From assembly GCA_035518715.1 (NCBI GenBank), contig DATIXJ010000001.1:1-33855 (forward strand): 33,855 bases of DNA. The letters run 5' to 3'. Made by a program: the position numbers and the translations under genes. This stretch comes from DATIXJ01 sp035518715 (GTDB taxonomy: Bacteria; Bacteroidota; Ignavibacteria; UBA10030; SZUA-254). This document shows positions 8,089-15,963 of the stretch, piece by piece (the first letter of the stretch is position 1; every line of letters begins with the position of its first letter). Below the pieces are notes generated by a model that saw only the letters and a program-made list of their open reading frames with translations, did no database searches and was not told where the DNA came from.

Positions 8089-8601
8089 TTAATTTCCCTT
8101 CGGGGTCTTTGGGTGCGGCAATGATAGCTGCTGATTGTTGTGGAGTGATTCGTTGATAAGTCCTCGTCCGGTCTTCTTCAGAGACTTGGAGGACTTGAGC
8201 TCTTCGAGGATGGCATCAAGCACCCCGTTGATGAATTTTCCACTCTTCTCCGTGCTGAATGCCTTCGCCACTTCGATCGATTCGTTGATGGTCACCTTCG
8301 GGGGAATGTCAGGGAAGTAAAGCATTTCGCAGATTCCCATGCGCAGGAGGAGGCGGTCGACCATCGCGATCCGGTCAAATTCCCAATGTGCGACCTTCGC
8401 TTTAATATATTTTTCAACTTCCTCTTCGTGGTGGATTACTTCCGTCACGAGTTTCTTCGCGAATTCAAAATCATCCTTCTGCGTCTTCAGTTCACCGAGA
8501 ACGTTGTTGATGACGTCGGTAATCGGTTCACGCGAAAGTTCATACGCGTATAACGCCTGCAGTACTTTTTCACGAATCAATCTTCGCTTGTATCGTGCCA
8601 T
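8089..8601 (-). CDS. nusB: Transcription antitermination protein NusB
   Basis: NusB binds boxA RNA together with NusE/S10 and promotes antitermination of rRNA operons. The N-terminus M-A-R-Y-K-R-R-L-I-R-E-K-V-L-Q-A-L-Y carries the arginine-rich start of the family. The all-helical core includes V-D-R-L-L-L-R-M-G-I-C-E-M and the conserved I-N-E-S-I-E-V-A-K-A-F segment, followed by K-F-I-N-G-V-L-D-A-I. ATG 8601 is preferred over an in-frame TTG at 8613. At 170 residues it exceeds the usual 130-150 because of a polar 30-residue C-terminal tail. That tail overlaps the in-frame upstream extension of the transporter gene. It starts 50 bases after the leucine dehydrogenase stop. Confidence 0.92.
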   Translation of the reverse strand: MARYKRRLIREKVLQALYAYELSREPITDVINNVLGELKTQKDDFEFAKKLVTEVIHHEEEVEKYIKAKVAHWEFDRIAMVDRLLLRMGICEMLYFPDIPPKVTINESIEVAKAFSTEKSGKFINGVLDAILEELKSSKSLKKTGRGLINESLHNNQQLSLPHPKTPKGN

Positions 8602-8650
8602 AGTATGTCCCAAAGAACAAGTTCGGCTCTACACCGCGTTGTCGCCTGCC

Positions 8651-9757
8651 TCAGGTGAATCGGGCAAGCTGTCCGTCGAATTCCGATTTGCCGGCGTACA
8701 GCCGGCGTATGTGACCGATCTGTCCTATGCGTTCTTCTGCTAAGTGATTGGATGCTTCAAATGTGAGTATTTTTTCGTTCTTGGCGATCTGGAAAATCTT
8801 CAATAGCGTCTCATAGATGCCTTCCGCCTGCTTCATCGCGCGCTCGGGAGGATATCCTTCGAGCTCCGATGCAACGCTCATCAGGCCGCCGGCGTTGATC
8901 GCGTAATCGGGCGCGAAGAGGATCTTCCGTTTCTGCAGCATGGCCCCGTGTTTCTTCTCGTCGGCAAGCTGATTGTTTGCCCCTCCGGCCACGATGTCCA
9001 CCTTGAGCCGGGGGATGGTCTTGTCGTTGATAATGCCGCCGAGTGCACACGGGCAAAAAATATCCGCATCGACGTCATAAATCTTCTCCGGCTCCACGAA
9101 CTTCGCCTTTGTTCTCTCGACGACCGGCTTTGCCTTGTTCGGGTAGATATCAGTGACAAAGAGCCGGGCGCCTTCCTGTGCGAGATGATCGCAGAGGGTG
9201 CTTGCCACATTTCCCATTCCCTGAACAGCGATCTTTTTCCCGCGGAGCGAATCGCTGCCGGTCACTTCCTTCACACACGCTTTCATTCCGTAATAAACGC
9301 CGTACGCGGTAATCGGTGAGGGGTCACCGCCCCCGCCAAGTGCGCGGTCAATGCCGGTGACGTACTTCGTTTCCATCCGGACAAATTCCATGTCCTGGAC
9401 TGTGGTGCCGACATCTTCGGCGGTGATGTAGCGGCCCGCGAGCCCTTCCACAAAACGACCGTATGTGCGAAACAGTGATTCCGTCTTATCGCTGTTCGGA
9501 TCTCCGATGATGACGGCTTTTCCTCCGCCGAGGTTCAATCCGGCGACGGCTGCCTTGTACGTCATTCCCCGCGAGAGGCGAAGGGCGTCGGTCAAAGCAT
9601 CTTCGTCAGAACTGTACGTCCACATGCGGGCTCCGCCAAGTGCAGACCCGAGCGTGGTGCTGTGAATGGCGATGATCGCCCGCAGGTTTGCCTTTTTATC
9701 AGAACAGAATACCACCTGCTCATGTCCGTTCTTCTCAACTTCCTTAAAGATCTCCAT
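8651..9757 (-). CDS. ldh: Leucine/branched-chain amino acid dehydrogenase
   Basis: This enzyme performs NAD-dependent oxidative deamination of leucine, valine or isoleucine to the 2-oxo acids, or the reverse amination. The N-terminal Glu/Leu/Phe/Val dehydrogenase domain holds Lys68 in M-T-Y-K and Lys80 in L-G-G-G-K-A-V, the positions used in Bacillus leucine dehydrogenases. The Rossmann domain has G-M-G-N-V-A at 181-186. At 368 residues it has the short, leucine-dehydrogenase-type length and not the glutamate-dehydrogenase length of 410-450. Phenylalanine or valine dehydrogenase activity cannot be excluded. The ATG at 9757 has no clear Shine-Dalgarno sequence. It leads the run to nusB, the transporter, the DsbD-like gene, lpxH and the PBP. 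Confidence 0.9.
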   Translation of the reverse strand: MEIFKEVEKNGHEQVVFCSDKKANLRAIIAIHSTTLGSALGGARMWTYSSDEDALTDALRLSRGMTYKAAVAGLNLGGGKAVIIGDPNSDKTESLFRTYGRFVEGLAGRYITAEDVGTTVQDMEFVRMETKYVTGIDRALGGGGDPSPITAYGVYYGMKACVKEVTGSDSLRGKKIAVQGMGNVASTLCDHLAQEGARLFVTDIYPNKAKPVVERTKAKFVEPEKIYDVDADIFCPCALGGIINDKTIPRLKVDIVAGGANNQLADEKKHGAMLQKRKILFAPDYAINAGGLMSVASELEGYPPERAMKQAEGIYETLLKIFQIAKNEKILTFEASNHLAEERIGQIGHIRRLYAGKSEFDGQLARFT

Positions 9758-9919
9758 CGTTCACACAGAGCATGGTTGATAAAAAATGAATGACGGTCAA
9801 TGTACGCAAAAACCGGCATCTATACAAGGGGCGGGGAGGGAGAAATGGAAAGTTCTTGAAGTATTCCGGTTTGAGTGCCGGCGAACAGATGCCTTTCCTG
9901 CGCCGACAGGCAACAATAT

Positions 9920-10624
9920 CTACTTCATGGTATGATAGACGGCCTGCACGTCTTCATCTTCTTCAATCCGGTCGAGAAGTGCCTGAATTTCCCTTTGCTG
10001 CTCTTCGTTGAGTTCGAGTGGAGAAGTCGGAAGTCGCTGTATCTCCGCCTGTTCGATTGCAATGTCCTTTTGTTCGAGAGCCCGCTGCATGCTGGGATAA
10101 TCATTGATTCCGGTATACACAAAGACGGATCCTTCGTCCACAACGAATTCTTCCGCTCCGGCATCGATAAGTTCCAGTTCGAGTTCTTCGAGGTTATGTG
10201 AACCCGCAGAAAACCGGATGACACCTTTTCGTTCGAAGAGAAAATCGAGTGATCCGGATGTTGCGAGCGAGCCGCCGGCATGCGTGAAGTAACTGCGGAT
10301 ATTTCCAACAGTGCGCGTGGGATTGTCAGTTGCCGTCTCTACGACGATACCAATGCCGTGCGGACCATACCCTTCGTACACGATCTCTTCGATTTCCGTT
10401 TCTTTTGAAGTCGCACGCTTGATCGCGCCTTCAATTTTATCCTTCGGCATGTTCTCTTTTCTTGCGCTTTCGACGGCAACCCGGAGACGGAGATTCGATT
10501 CAGGATCCGGTCCGCCTTTTTTGGCCGCGAGCGTGATCTCCTTGCTCAGGCGTGTGAAGGCCACCGCCATGCGTCCCCACCGGCGCTCTTTCCGCGCCCG
10601 CCGGAATTCAAATGCTCTTCCCAT
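9920..10624 (-). CDS. yebC: YebC/TACO1 family protein
   Basis: This is a cytosolic YebC/PmpR/TACO1 protein. Members have been described as transcriptional regulators and as factors that ease ribosome stalling. The N-terminus M-G-R-A-F-E-F-R-R-A-R-K is the variant common in Bacteroidota, in place of M-A-G-H-S-K-W. It is followed by K-K-G-G-P-D-P-E-S-N-L-R-L-R and the helix N-M-P-K-D-K-I-E-G-A-I-K-R. The central Y-E-G-Y-G-P-H-G and D-N-P-T-R-T-V motifs are intact. The length of 234 residues is normal. ATG 10624 is two bases past the obg stop codon, so the two genes form one transcript. Confidence 0.93.
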   Translation of the reverse strand: MGRAFEFRRARKERRWGRMAVAFTRLSKEITLAAKKGGPDPESNLRLRVAVESARKENMPKDKIEGAIKRATSKETEIEEIVYEGYGPHGIGIVVETATDNPTRTVGNIRSYFTHAGGSLATSGSLDFLFERKGVIRFSAGSHNLEELELELIDAGAEEFVVDEGSVFVYTGINDYPSMQRALEQKDIAIEQAEIQRLPTSPLELNEEQQREIQALLDRIEEDEDVQAVYHTMK

Positions 10625-10626
10625 GA

Positions 10627-11655
10627 CTACGATTCCTCATGTTGTTGTGCAGATTGCCTGCGGGATGTCCTCGTTCGTAAGAGCTTTTTCCAGACGAGAT
10701 CAAGCAGCTCGGGAATCCCTTCGCCCGTTACCGACGAAATGCAGACCTTCGGGATCCCCCTCCCGAATGAAATTTTACTCAGGGACTTCATGAGAGCACT
10801 CTCCGCGAGGTCTATTTTCGAGAGGGCCACAACCTGTGGCTTTTTCAGCATTGCGGGGCTGAAGGATCTGAGTTCGTTGATCAGGATGTCGTACTCGTTC
10901 CGCGGATCCGCCGTCGTTGACTCGATGAGCAGAACCAGCACACGTGTCCGCTCAATATGGCGCAGGAACTGGATGCCGAGTCCCTTTCCGCTATGGGCGC
11001 CTTCGATCAATCCCGGCATATCTGCGACGACAAAACTCTTTTCCTCGCGATATCGTACAATGCCGAGATTGGGAATGAGCGTCGTAAAAGGATAGTCTGC
11101 GATTTTCGGCTTCGCCGCGGAGATGCGCGCAATGAGCGTTGATTTTCCGGCATTGGGAAATCCAACCAACCCCACGTCGGCAAGGAGCTTTAACTCCAGG
11201 TCGATCGTCCGTTCTTCTCCCGGTGTCCCCGGAGTCGCTTTCCTTGGTGCCTGATTCGTCGATGTCGCAAACTCCGCGTTTCCTTTTCCTCCCTTTCCTC
11301 CCGATGCGACGCGGATTTCATCGTGATCCGAGACGAGATCGGCCAGAAGTTCTCCCGTCTCCCCGTCCCTGATCACCGTCCCGACCGGAACGCGGATGAT
11401 GACATCGGATGCAGACTTCCCGGTCTTGTTGCTGCCCATGCCGTGCTCGCCATTGCGGGCGGCATAATTCCGTTTGTACCGGAAATCCATCAGCGTGGTC
11501 AGGTGGCGATCGGCCCGAATGAGGACGCTCCCGCCGTTTCCGCCATTCCCACCATCCGGACCTCCTTTCGGTATGAACTTCTCGTGCCGGAAGCTGATGA
11601 TACCGTTACCTCCTTTTCCCGACTTCACGGAGATTGTTGCCTGATCAATGAACAT
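10627..11655 (-). CDS. obg: Obg family GTPase (ObgE/CgtA)
   Basis: This essential GTPase binds the 50S subunit and acts in ribosome assembly and stress signalling. The glycine-rich Obg fold occupies residues 1-158, with K-G-G-P-D-G-G-N-G-G-N-G-G and G-G-K-G-G-K-G-N-A. The G domain has G1 G-F-P-N-A-G-K-S-T, G2 Y-P-F-T-T-L, G3 D-M-P-G-L, G4 S-K-I-D and a G5-like S-S-V. The C-terminus is a short, basic and low-complexity tail (R-R-Q-S-A-Q-Q) without the extra OCT or acidic extension seen in some species. It is 342 residues long and is co-transcribed with yebC. Confidence 0.95.
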   Translation of the reverse strand: MFIDQATISVKSGKGGNGIISFRHEKFIPKGGPDGGNGGNGGSVLIRADRHLTTLMDFRYKRNYAARNGEHGMGSNKTGKSASDVIIRVPVGTVIRDGETGELLADLVSDHDEIRVASGGKGGKGNAEFATSTNQAPRKATPGTPGEERTIDLELKLLADVGLVGFPNAGKSTLIARISAAKPKIADYPFTTLIPNLGIVRYREEKSFVVADMPGLIEGAHSGKGLGIQFLRHIERTRVLVLLIESTTADPRNEYDILINELRSFSPAMLKKPQVVALSKIDLAESALMKSLSKISFGRGIPKVCISSVTGEGIPELLDLVWKKLLRTRTSRRQSAQQHEES

Positions 11656-11738
11656 TGAGTCTTCAGTACGTTGAGTTGGATGAATTCAGGAGGAACTGAT
11701 CTTGTGAAAACCGGAGAACTGTTGTCGATGCCTCGAAA

Positions 11739-14700
11739 TCAGCGGGGGGATCCCTTGATAACCGTTCGGACACGATCGATCTCTTTCTTTGCAGCCGCCT
11801 TAAACGTGGCATCGATCCCCGGTCGATCGACGATCTGCTGATACATTCCTTTCGCTTCGTCGAACTTGGACATCTTTTCGTACGACTGCCCTGCCATATA
11901 GAACGCCGTGGCTGTCCAGTTCACTTTTCCCTGCCGTGAAACGAGATAGGGAACTTTCAGGAATTCGAGAATTGCCTGCTGGTAATCTCCCTTCTGATAA
12001 TATGCGTCGCCGATATCATACCGAAGCTCGGCTTCCAGAAGACTTCCTGCTTCACCGATCAGGTTCTGAAAATATAACACCGCCTGGTCGTAATAACCAA
12101 GGTTTGTATACAGAGTGCCCAGCTTGATTTTCTTGTCGATGATATTCTCATCGTTTGGAAACCGGTCGATATACTCCCGTGTTGTTTTGAGTGCCGCATC
12201 GTACGCTTTTGTGGATTCGTATGCTTCGATGAGGTTGTTCATCGCATAGGGGAGAACATCGCCCGCCTTTTCGGGTTCGAGCATGATCTGTTGATAATAG
12301 TGGATAGCCTGTTCGTACCGTTCCGCATTGAAATGCATATTTCCGAGCGACAACAGTACGCGGGGCAGGACGTCGGACGACGGGGAGTCGTTGAGAATCG
12401 ATTCGTAAATTTTGGCCGCGTCGGGAAGCTTATTGCTCACCTCCGCGATTTTGCCGATATAATACTTGCTCCACGGAGCAAAACTTGTCTTATCGTAATC
12501 GTCGGATACCTTTTCGAAGGCCCTTCGTGCATTCGTATAATCCTGCCGCTGAAAATACGACGACCCCGTCTCATACTCAAATTCTGCCTCGGTTGCCGAT
12601 TTCTTGCCGTAGGCCGCCTGGAATTGCTCGATCAGTTGCTTCGCTTCGGCGAGTTTGTTCATGCGAAGAGTAGAGACGATTGCGCGTTCCTGAAAATATT
12701 CTTTTTGCGATGTCGAATCTGCATCCTTTGCAAGCCGGCTGTACTGCCGTGCCGCTTCGACATATTGCCCGGTCTGGAAGAGCAGGTCGGCAATATCACG
12801 TGTGGCATCGGATGCACCTCCGAGCGCGGCTGCCTCCTTGAAGTATACCGACGCGAGGTCGGTGCGGCCCTGGCTGCGGGCAAACCCGCCGAGGGCGTAG
12901 AAACATCTTCCGGCTTCAATCCCTCGCCGGTCGCGAAGAAGATAGCGGATGTAGTAATGGACGGCTTGCTGGCGGTCCCCTTTCTTTTCGTAGGCAGCCC
13001 CGAGTGAGTAGAGGGTTTCGGGATTTGATTCTGAATCGCCGAGGACGCGGATAAGTGAGATTGCCTCATCCGGCTGGCCGTTTGCCGTGTAGGCATTAAC
13101 AAGAGAACTCTGCGCTTGTCGCGCTGCTTCCGTGTAAAAGAAATCCGTGGTCAGCCGCTCCCAGAATGCGATGGCTTGTGGAAGATGGTGTTGTTCCATG
13201 GCCGCTGCCGCAAGTTCCGAGAGTGAGCTGACCGTCGGGGGTGCATCGGCACGGAGCGCGAGGACTCCGTTCCAGCTCGCCACGGCAGAATCGGGTTCAT
13301 GTGCATTCATGTACAGAGATCCCCTCAAGTCCAGCATCTTTCCGATCAATGACGATTCCGGAAATTCTGCGAGAATCTGGGAAATACAGGCGAGCGCCGT
13401 TGTTGTATCCGATACTTCGACAGCCGACGAAGCCAGATCGGCAAGGACTCGATCCCGGTAGGAAGATATCGGGTGGTCTTTGAGAAAGTTGGAGGCGAGA
13501 GTTGCACGCTTCTGCGCTCCTCCATCGCGAGCGGCAAGAAGATACTGTCTGTATGCCGCTTCGCCTGCCTGTGACTGATTAGGGAACTGACTCAGAAACG
13601 AGGAGTATGCACCGACGGCCTTCGAGGCCATGGACGAATCGATGTCGGAAAGAAGGTCGTATGATCTTGCCCGCAGAAAGGACGCCTGGACCATGTCGCT
13701 CTCATCCAGACCGCCGTTGATTGCGAGATCGAATTGCTGGGCTGCAGATTCATAATCCTTAAGGTCATTGAAGTAGATCTCGCCGAGCTTGAGTGACAGG
13801 GTAGATTTCGATTTTTCCGTCAGCACCTCGCCCATGAGACGCGCCAGCTTGCTGATCCCGGCATCCCGGTCCTTCTGTTCATGTTCCTGGATAAATCTGA
13901 TCGTGCTCTGCACGTTGTCATACTCATCGTTCGCCGGATACTGGGATTCCAGATCTCTGTAGGTTTTCACAGCCCCATCGGGATCGCCCAGCGTGCGCTG
14001 ACACTCTGCCGTTCCGATCAGCGCACTGACGAGGAAAGGCGACCGGGTGTATCGCTGCGTTATCTGATCATAGGCCGAAATTGCCTTACGGTAATCGTGT
14101 ACCTGATCCCGGCAAAGTCCTGCAAGCTCCATGAGTGCCTGAGCTGCCCGCGGGTCATTCGGGCGAGAAGTGACAAACGAAGTGTAATACTGCATCGCAT
14201 CATTGTATTGTTTTGCCGCCACTGCCGCGTGGGCGCAAACAAGGAGTGCCTCTCGTTGCAGCGGAGAGTGTTCATCCGAAGCGAGCTTTCGGGCATGCTG
14301 AAGTGAAAGCGCGGCATTCCGGTCAGCGAGGGCGGCAATTCCTGCCTGGAGAAGCGAGCGATCGGCAAGAGACTGTTTCGGATACCGTGTTGCGACGAGG
14401 GCAAATGATTTTTCCGCCTCACCGTAGGAATGTACTTGCATCTCCGCTTCACCGATCTTGAACGTTGCCTCGGCACGCAATGAGTCATCGGCACCGTCAT
14501 CCGATGAAACTCGCTTCAGATGATCGAGTGCGGAAGTATAATTTTGCTCACCCATAGCAAGGACTCCGAGCTCGTACTGAGAGGCGATTGCCGCGGGGGT
14601 TTTCTTGTAGGTTTGCAGGATCGAGACGAAGGCCGATTCGGCGCTACCGAACAATCCGCTCATTGCGCGGAGTTTTCCGAGTGAGAAGAGCGCACTTGCC

Positions 14701-15338
14701 CGGACCTCTGTCGGGGCATCACTTTCGGCGACGTCCCGTGCCTCCCGCTCCGCAAGCTCCGTTTGTCCCTCTTCCGCATACATTTCACTGATAGCAAGCC
14801 GTGCGGGAAGCACACTCGAGCTTGTCGAATAATCCTGTATGACGGATCGGAAATCCTTTTTGGCGTTTTCCCTATCGCCCAGCTGCCGATAGAGCTGACC
14901 AGCTTTCAGAAGGGCATCGGGAACGAGCGGGCTTTTGGGATGAAACACTTTCACCCGTTCAAATGCCGCTGCCGCTTCACGTTCATTCTGTTCCCCGAGG
15001 AAGGCCTCTCCCACGCGCATCCATGCCTCCGGCGACTTCGGATGATCGACGTACGTAAGAGCAAAATTCTGAAATGTGATTCTCGCTTCATCGAAATGCT
15101 TGAGCTTTAACTGTGCCTGACCGAGATAAAATCTCGCCTCAATTCCCTGAGACGTGTTTGGATAGGCATCGATGAAATTTTTCAGCTGGGAAACTGCAAG
15201 ATCGTACATGCCGTCGTTGTAGAGGCCGATCGCGAGCTTGAATTCTGCATTTTCCTTCGCATCCTGCGCGCGTACCTGCGGCACCAGCAGGAGAAAGGTG
15301 AAAAGCAAAACGATGAGGCGGTAGGTTCGCAGTTTCAT
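11739..15338 (-). CDS. Large exported tetratricopeptide-repeat protein
   Basis: The protein has 1199 residues. A signal peptide (hydrophobic residues 7-21, cleavage near V-R-A-Q) is followed by TPR units almost to the C-terminus. Typical examples are A-I-G-L-Y-N-D-G-M-Y-D-L-A at the start and Y-D-I-G-D-A-Y-Y-Q-K-G-D-Y-Q-Q-A near the end. Many units have the F-x-x-x-[YF]-P-x-[ST] spacing of YbgF/BamD-type repeats. No lipobox cysteine, membrane span or catalytic domain is present, so it should be periplasmic. A scaffold role for outer-membrane or secretion complexes is inferred from the repeats and not shown. It has its own promoter at 15373-15401 and is separated from obg by 83 bases. Confidence 0.85.
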   Translation of the reverse strand: MKLRTYRLIVLLFTFLLLVPQVRAQDAKENAEFKLAIGLYNDGMYDLAVSQLKNFIDAYPNTSQGIEARFYLGQAQLKLKHFDEARITFQNFALTYVDHPKSPEAWMRVGEAFLGEQNEREAAAAFERVKVFHPKSPLVPDALLKAGQLYRQLGDRENAKKDFRSVIQDYSTSSSVLPARLAISEMYAEEGQTELAEREARDVAESDAPTEVRASALFSLGKLRAMSGLFGSAESAFVSILQTYKKTPAAIASQYELGVLAMGEQNYTSALDHLKRVSSDDGADDSLRAEATFKIGEAEMQVHSYGEAEKSFALVATRYPKQSLADRSLLQAGIAALADRNAALSLQHARKLASDEHSPLQREALLVCAHAAVAAKQYNDAMQYYTSFVTSRPNDPRAAQALMELAGLCRDQVHDYRKAISAYDQITQRYTRSPFLVSALIGTAECQRTLGDPDGAVKTYRDLESQYPANDEYDNVQSTIRFIQEHEQKDRDAGISKLARLMGEVLTEKSKSTLSLKLGEIYFNDLKDYESAAQQFDLAINGGLDESDMVQASFLRARSYDLLSDIDSSMASKAVGAYSSFLSQFPNQSQAGEAAYRQYLLAARDGGAQKRATLASNFLKDHPISSYRDRVLADLASSAVEVSDTTTALACISQILAEFPESSLIGKMLDLRGSLYMNAHEPDSAVASWNGVLALRADAPPTVSSLSELAAAAMEQHHLPQAIAFWERLTTDFFYTEAARQAQSSLVNAYTANGQPDEAISLIRVLGDSESNPETLYSLGAAYEKKGDRQQAVHYYIRYLLRDRRGIEAGRCFYALGGFARSQGRTDLASVYFKEAAALGGASDATRDIADLLFQTGQYVEAARQYSRLAKDADSTSQKEYFQERAIVSTLRMNKLAEAKQLIEQFQAAYGKKSATEAEFEYETGSSYFQRQDYTNARRAFEKVSDDYDKTSFAPWSKYYIGKIAEVSNKLPDAAKIYESILNDSPSSDVLPRVLLSLGNMHFNAERYEQAIHYYQQIMLEPEKAGDVLPYAMNNLIEAYESTKAYDAALKTTREYIDRFPNDENIIDKKIKLGTLYTNLGYYDQAVLYFQNLIGEAGSLLEAELRYDIGDAYYQKGDYQQAILEFLKVPYLVSRQGKVNWTATAFYMAGQSYEKMSKFDEAKGMYQQIVDRPGIDATFKAAAKKEIDRVRTVIKGSPR

Positions 15339-15372
15339 CAGGATGGATTCTCGTTCATTCCAAAATCAATCA

Positions 15373-15401
15373 AAGATATGCTTAATTCGCGAGTTGTGCA
15401 A
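15373..15401 (-). promoter_or_regulatory. Promoter for the large TPR gene
   Basis: On the minus strand TTGCAC (15401-15396) lies 17 bases before TATCTT (15378-15373). The same bases also read as TTTG, 20 bases, TATCTTTG, which fits the Bacteroidetes -33/-7 pattern TTTG/TAnnTTTG. The start codon is about 28 bases beyond the predicted transcription start. Confidence 0.55.
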
Positions 15402-15476
15402 ACCCGATTTCCTCCCGAAGTTCGGCGGACAGGACCAGTTTCATCAAAACCTCCCTTGCTTTTCTTGCGATTTGTG

Positions 15477-15950
15477 ATGATATTAAATCACAGTATGCGA
15501 TGGATTATGTTTTTTTGTAGTTGTGTGTTCATTGCCGTTTTTACGGATTGCCATTCTGCCCGGAACGCACAATCCGCAGGAGGTGCCGATTCCGTCATTG
15601 CGGGTTCCCGTCGAGTTTCTTCCGGCACGCAGCCGAATGTCTTCCAACAAAGTGTCTCGCTTGTTGAAGCGGTGGTCGATACCGTGATTGTGACTGACTC
15701 TCTTTCCTATCGCGCTTCTGTTCTCGTCCGCTCGGCATCAGGTAAGGGGAACACGTTTGCATCCGAAGGGGAACACCTGACAATCGTACCGCAGTACGGG
15801 TTGACCGATTCCATGACCGTTGATCCTGCAGCGCCCCGTAACAAGGGGCTCCTTCGTTTGCGCACGATGAAGAAAGGGGAGTCGTTCAGGGGAAAGCTCT
15901 CCCTTGGTCAGGACGGCGGATGGCGCCTTCTCGAAGTTCAAGATCAGTGA
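15477..15950 (+). CDS. Small exported protein, unknown function
   Basis: I do not recognise this protein. The frame is open from 15378, but the first 33 residues are basic and proline-rich and do not look natural. From the ATG at 15477, or more likely 15495 (M-R-W-I-M-F-F), a hydrophobic stretch resembles a signal peptide. It ends at F-T-D-C, which is a poor lipobox because Asp sits before the cysteine, so lipoprotein status is doubtful. The mature part, about 130 residues, is beta-rich, with V-D-T-V-I-V-T-D-S-L-S-Y-R-A-S-V and a C-terminal G-G-W-R-L-L-E-V-Q. The next gene starts 13 bases on, so the two are probably one transcript with a T9SS cargo gene. A TTGCTT at 15456 with GATATT at 15479 could be the promoter. 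Confidence 0.55.
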   Translation: MILNHSMRWIMFFCSCVFIAVFTDCHSARNAQSAGGADSVIAGSRRVSSGTQPNVFQQSVSLVEAVVDTVIVTDSLSYRASVLVRSASGKGNTFASEGEHLTIVPQYGLTDSMTVDPAAPRNKGLLRLRTMKKGESFRGKLSLGQDGGWRLLEVQDQ

Positions 15951-15963
15951 GAATTTCTTACCC

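Noticed and set aside
9758..9919. TTGACC (minus strand, 9800-9795) as a promoter for leucine dehydrogenase
   Set aside because: No acceptable -10 box lies 16-18 bases away, so I did not list it, though some promoter in this gap is likely.
12291..13007. A 238-codon plus-strand open frame
   Set aside because: It is antisense to the TPR gene, whose repeats are clear throughout.
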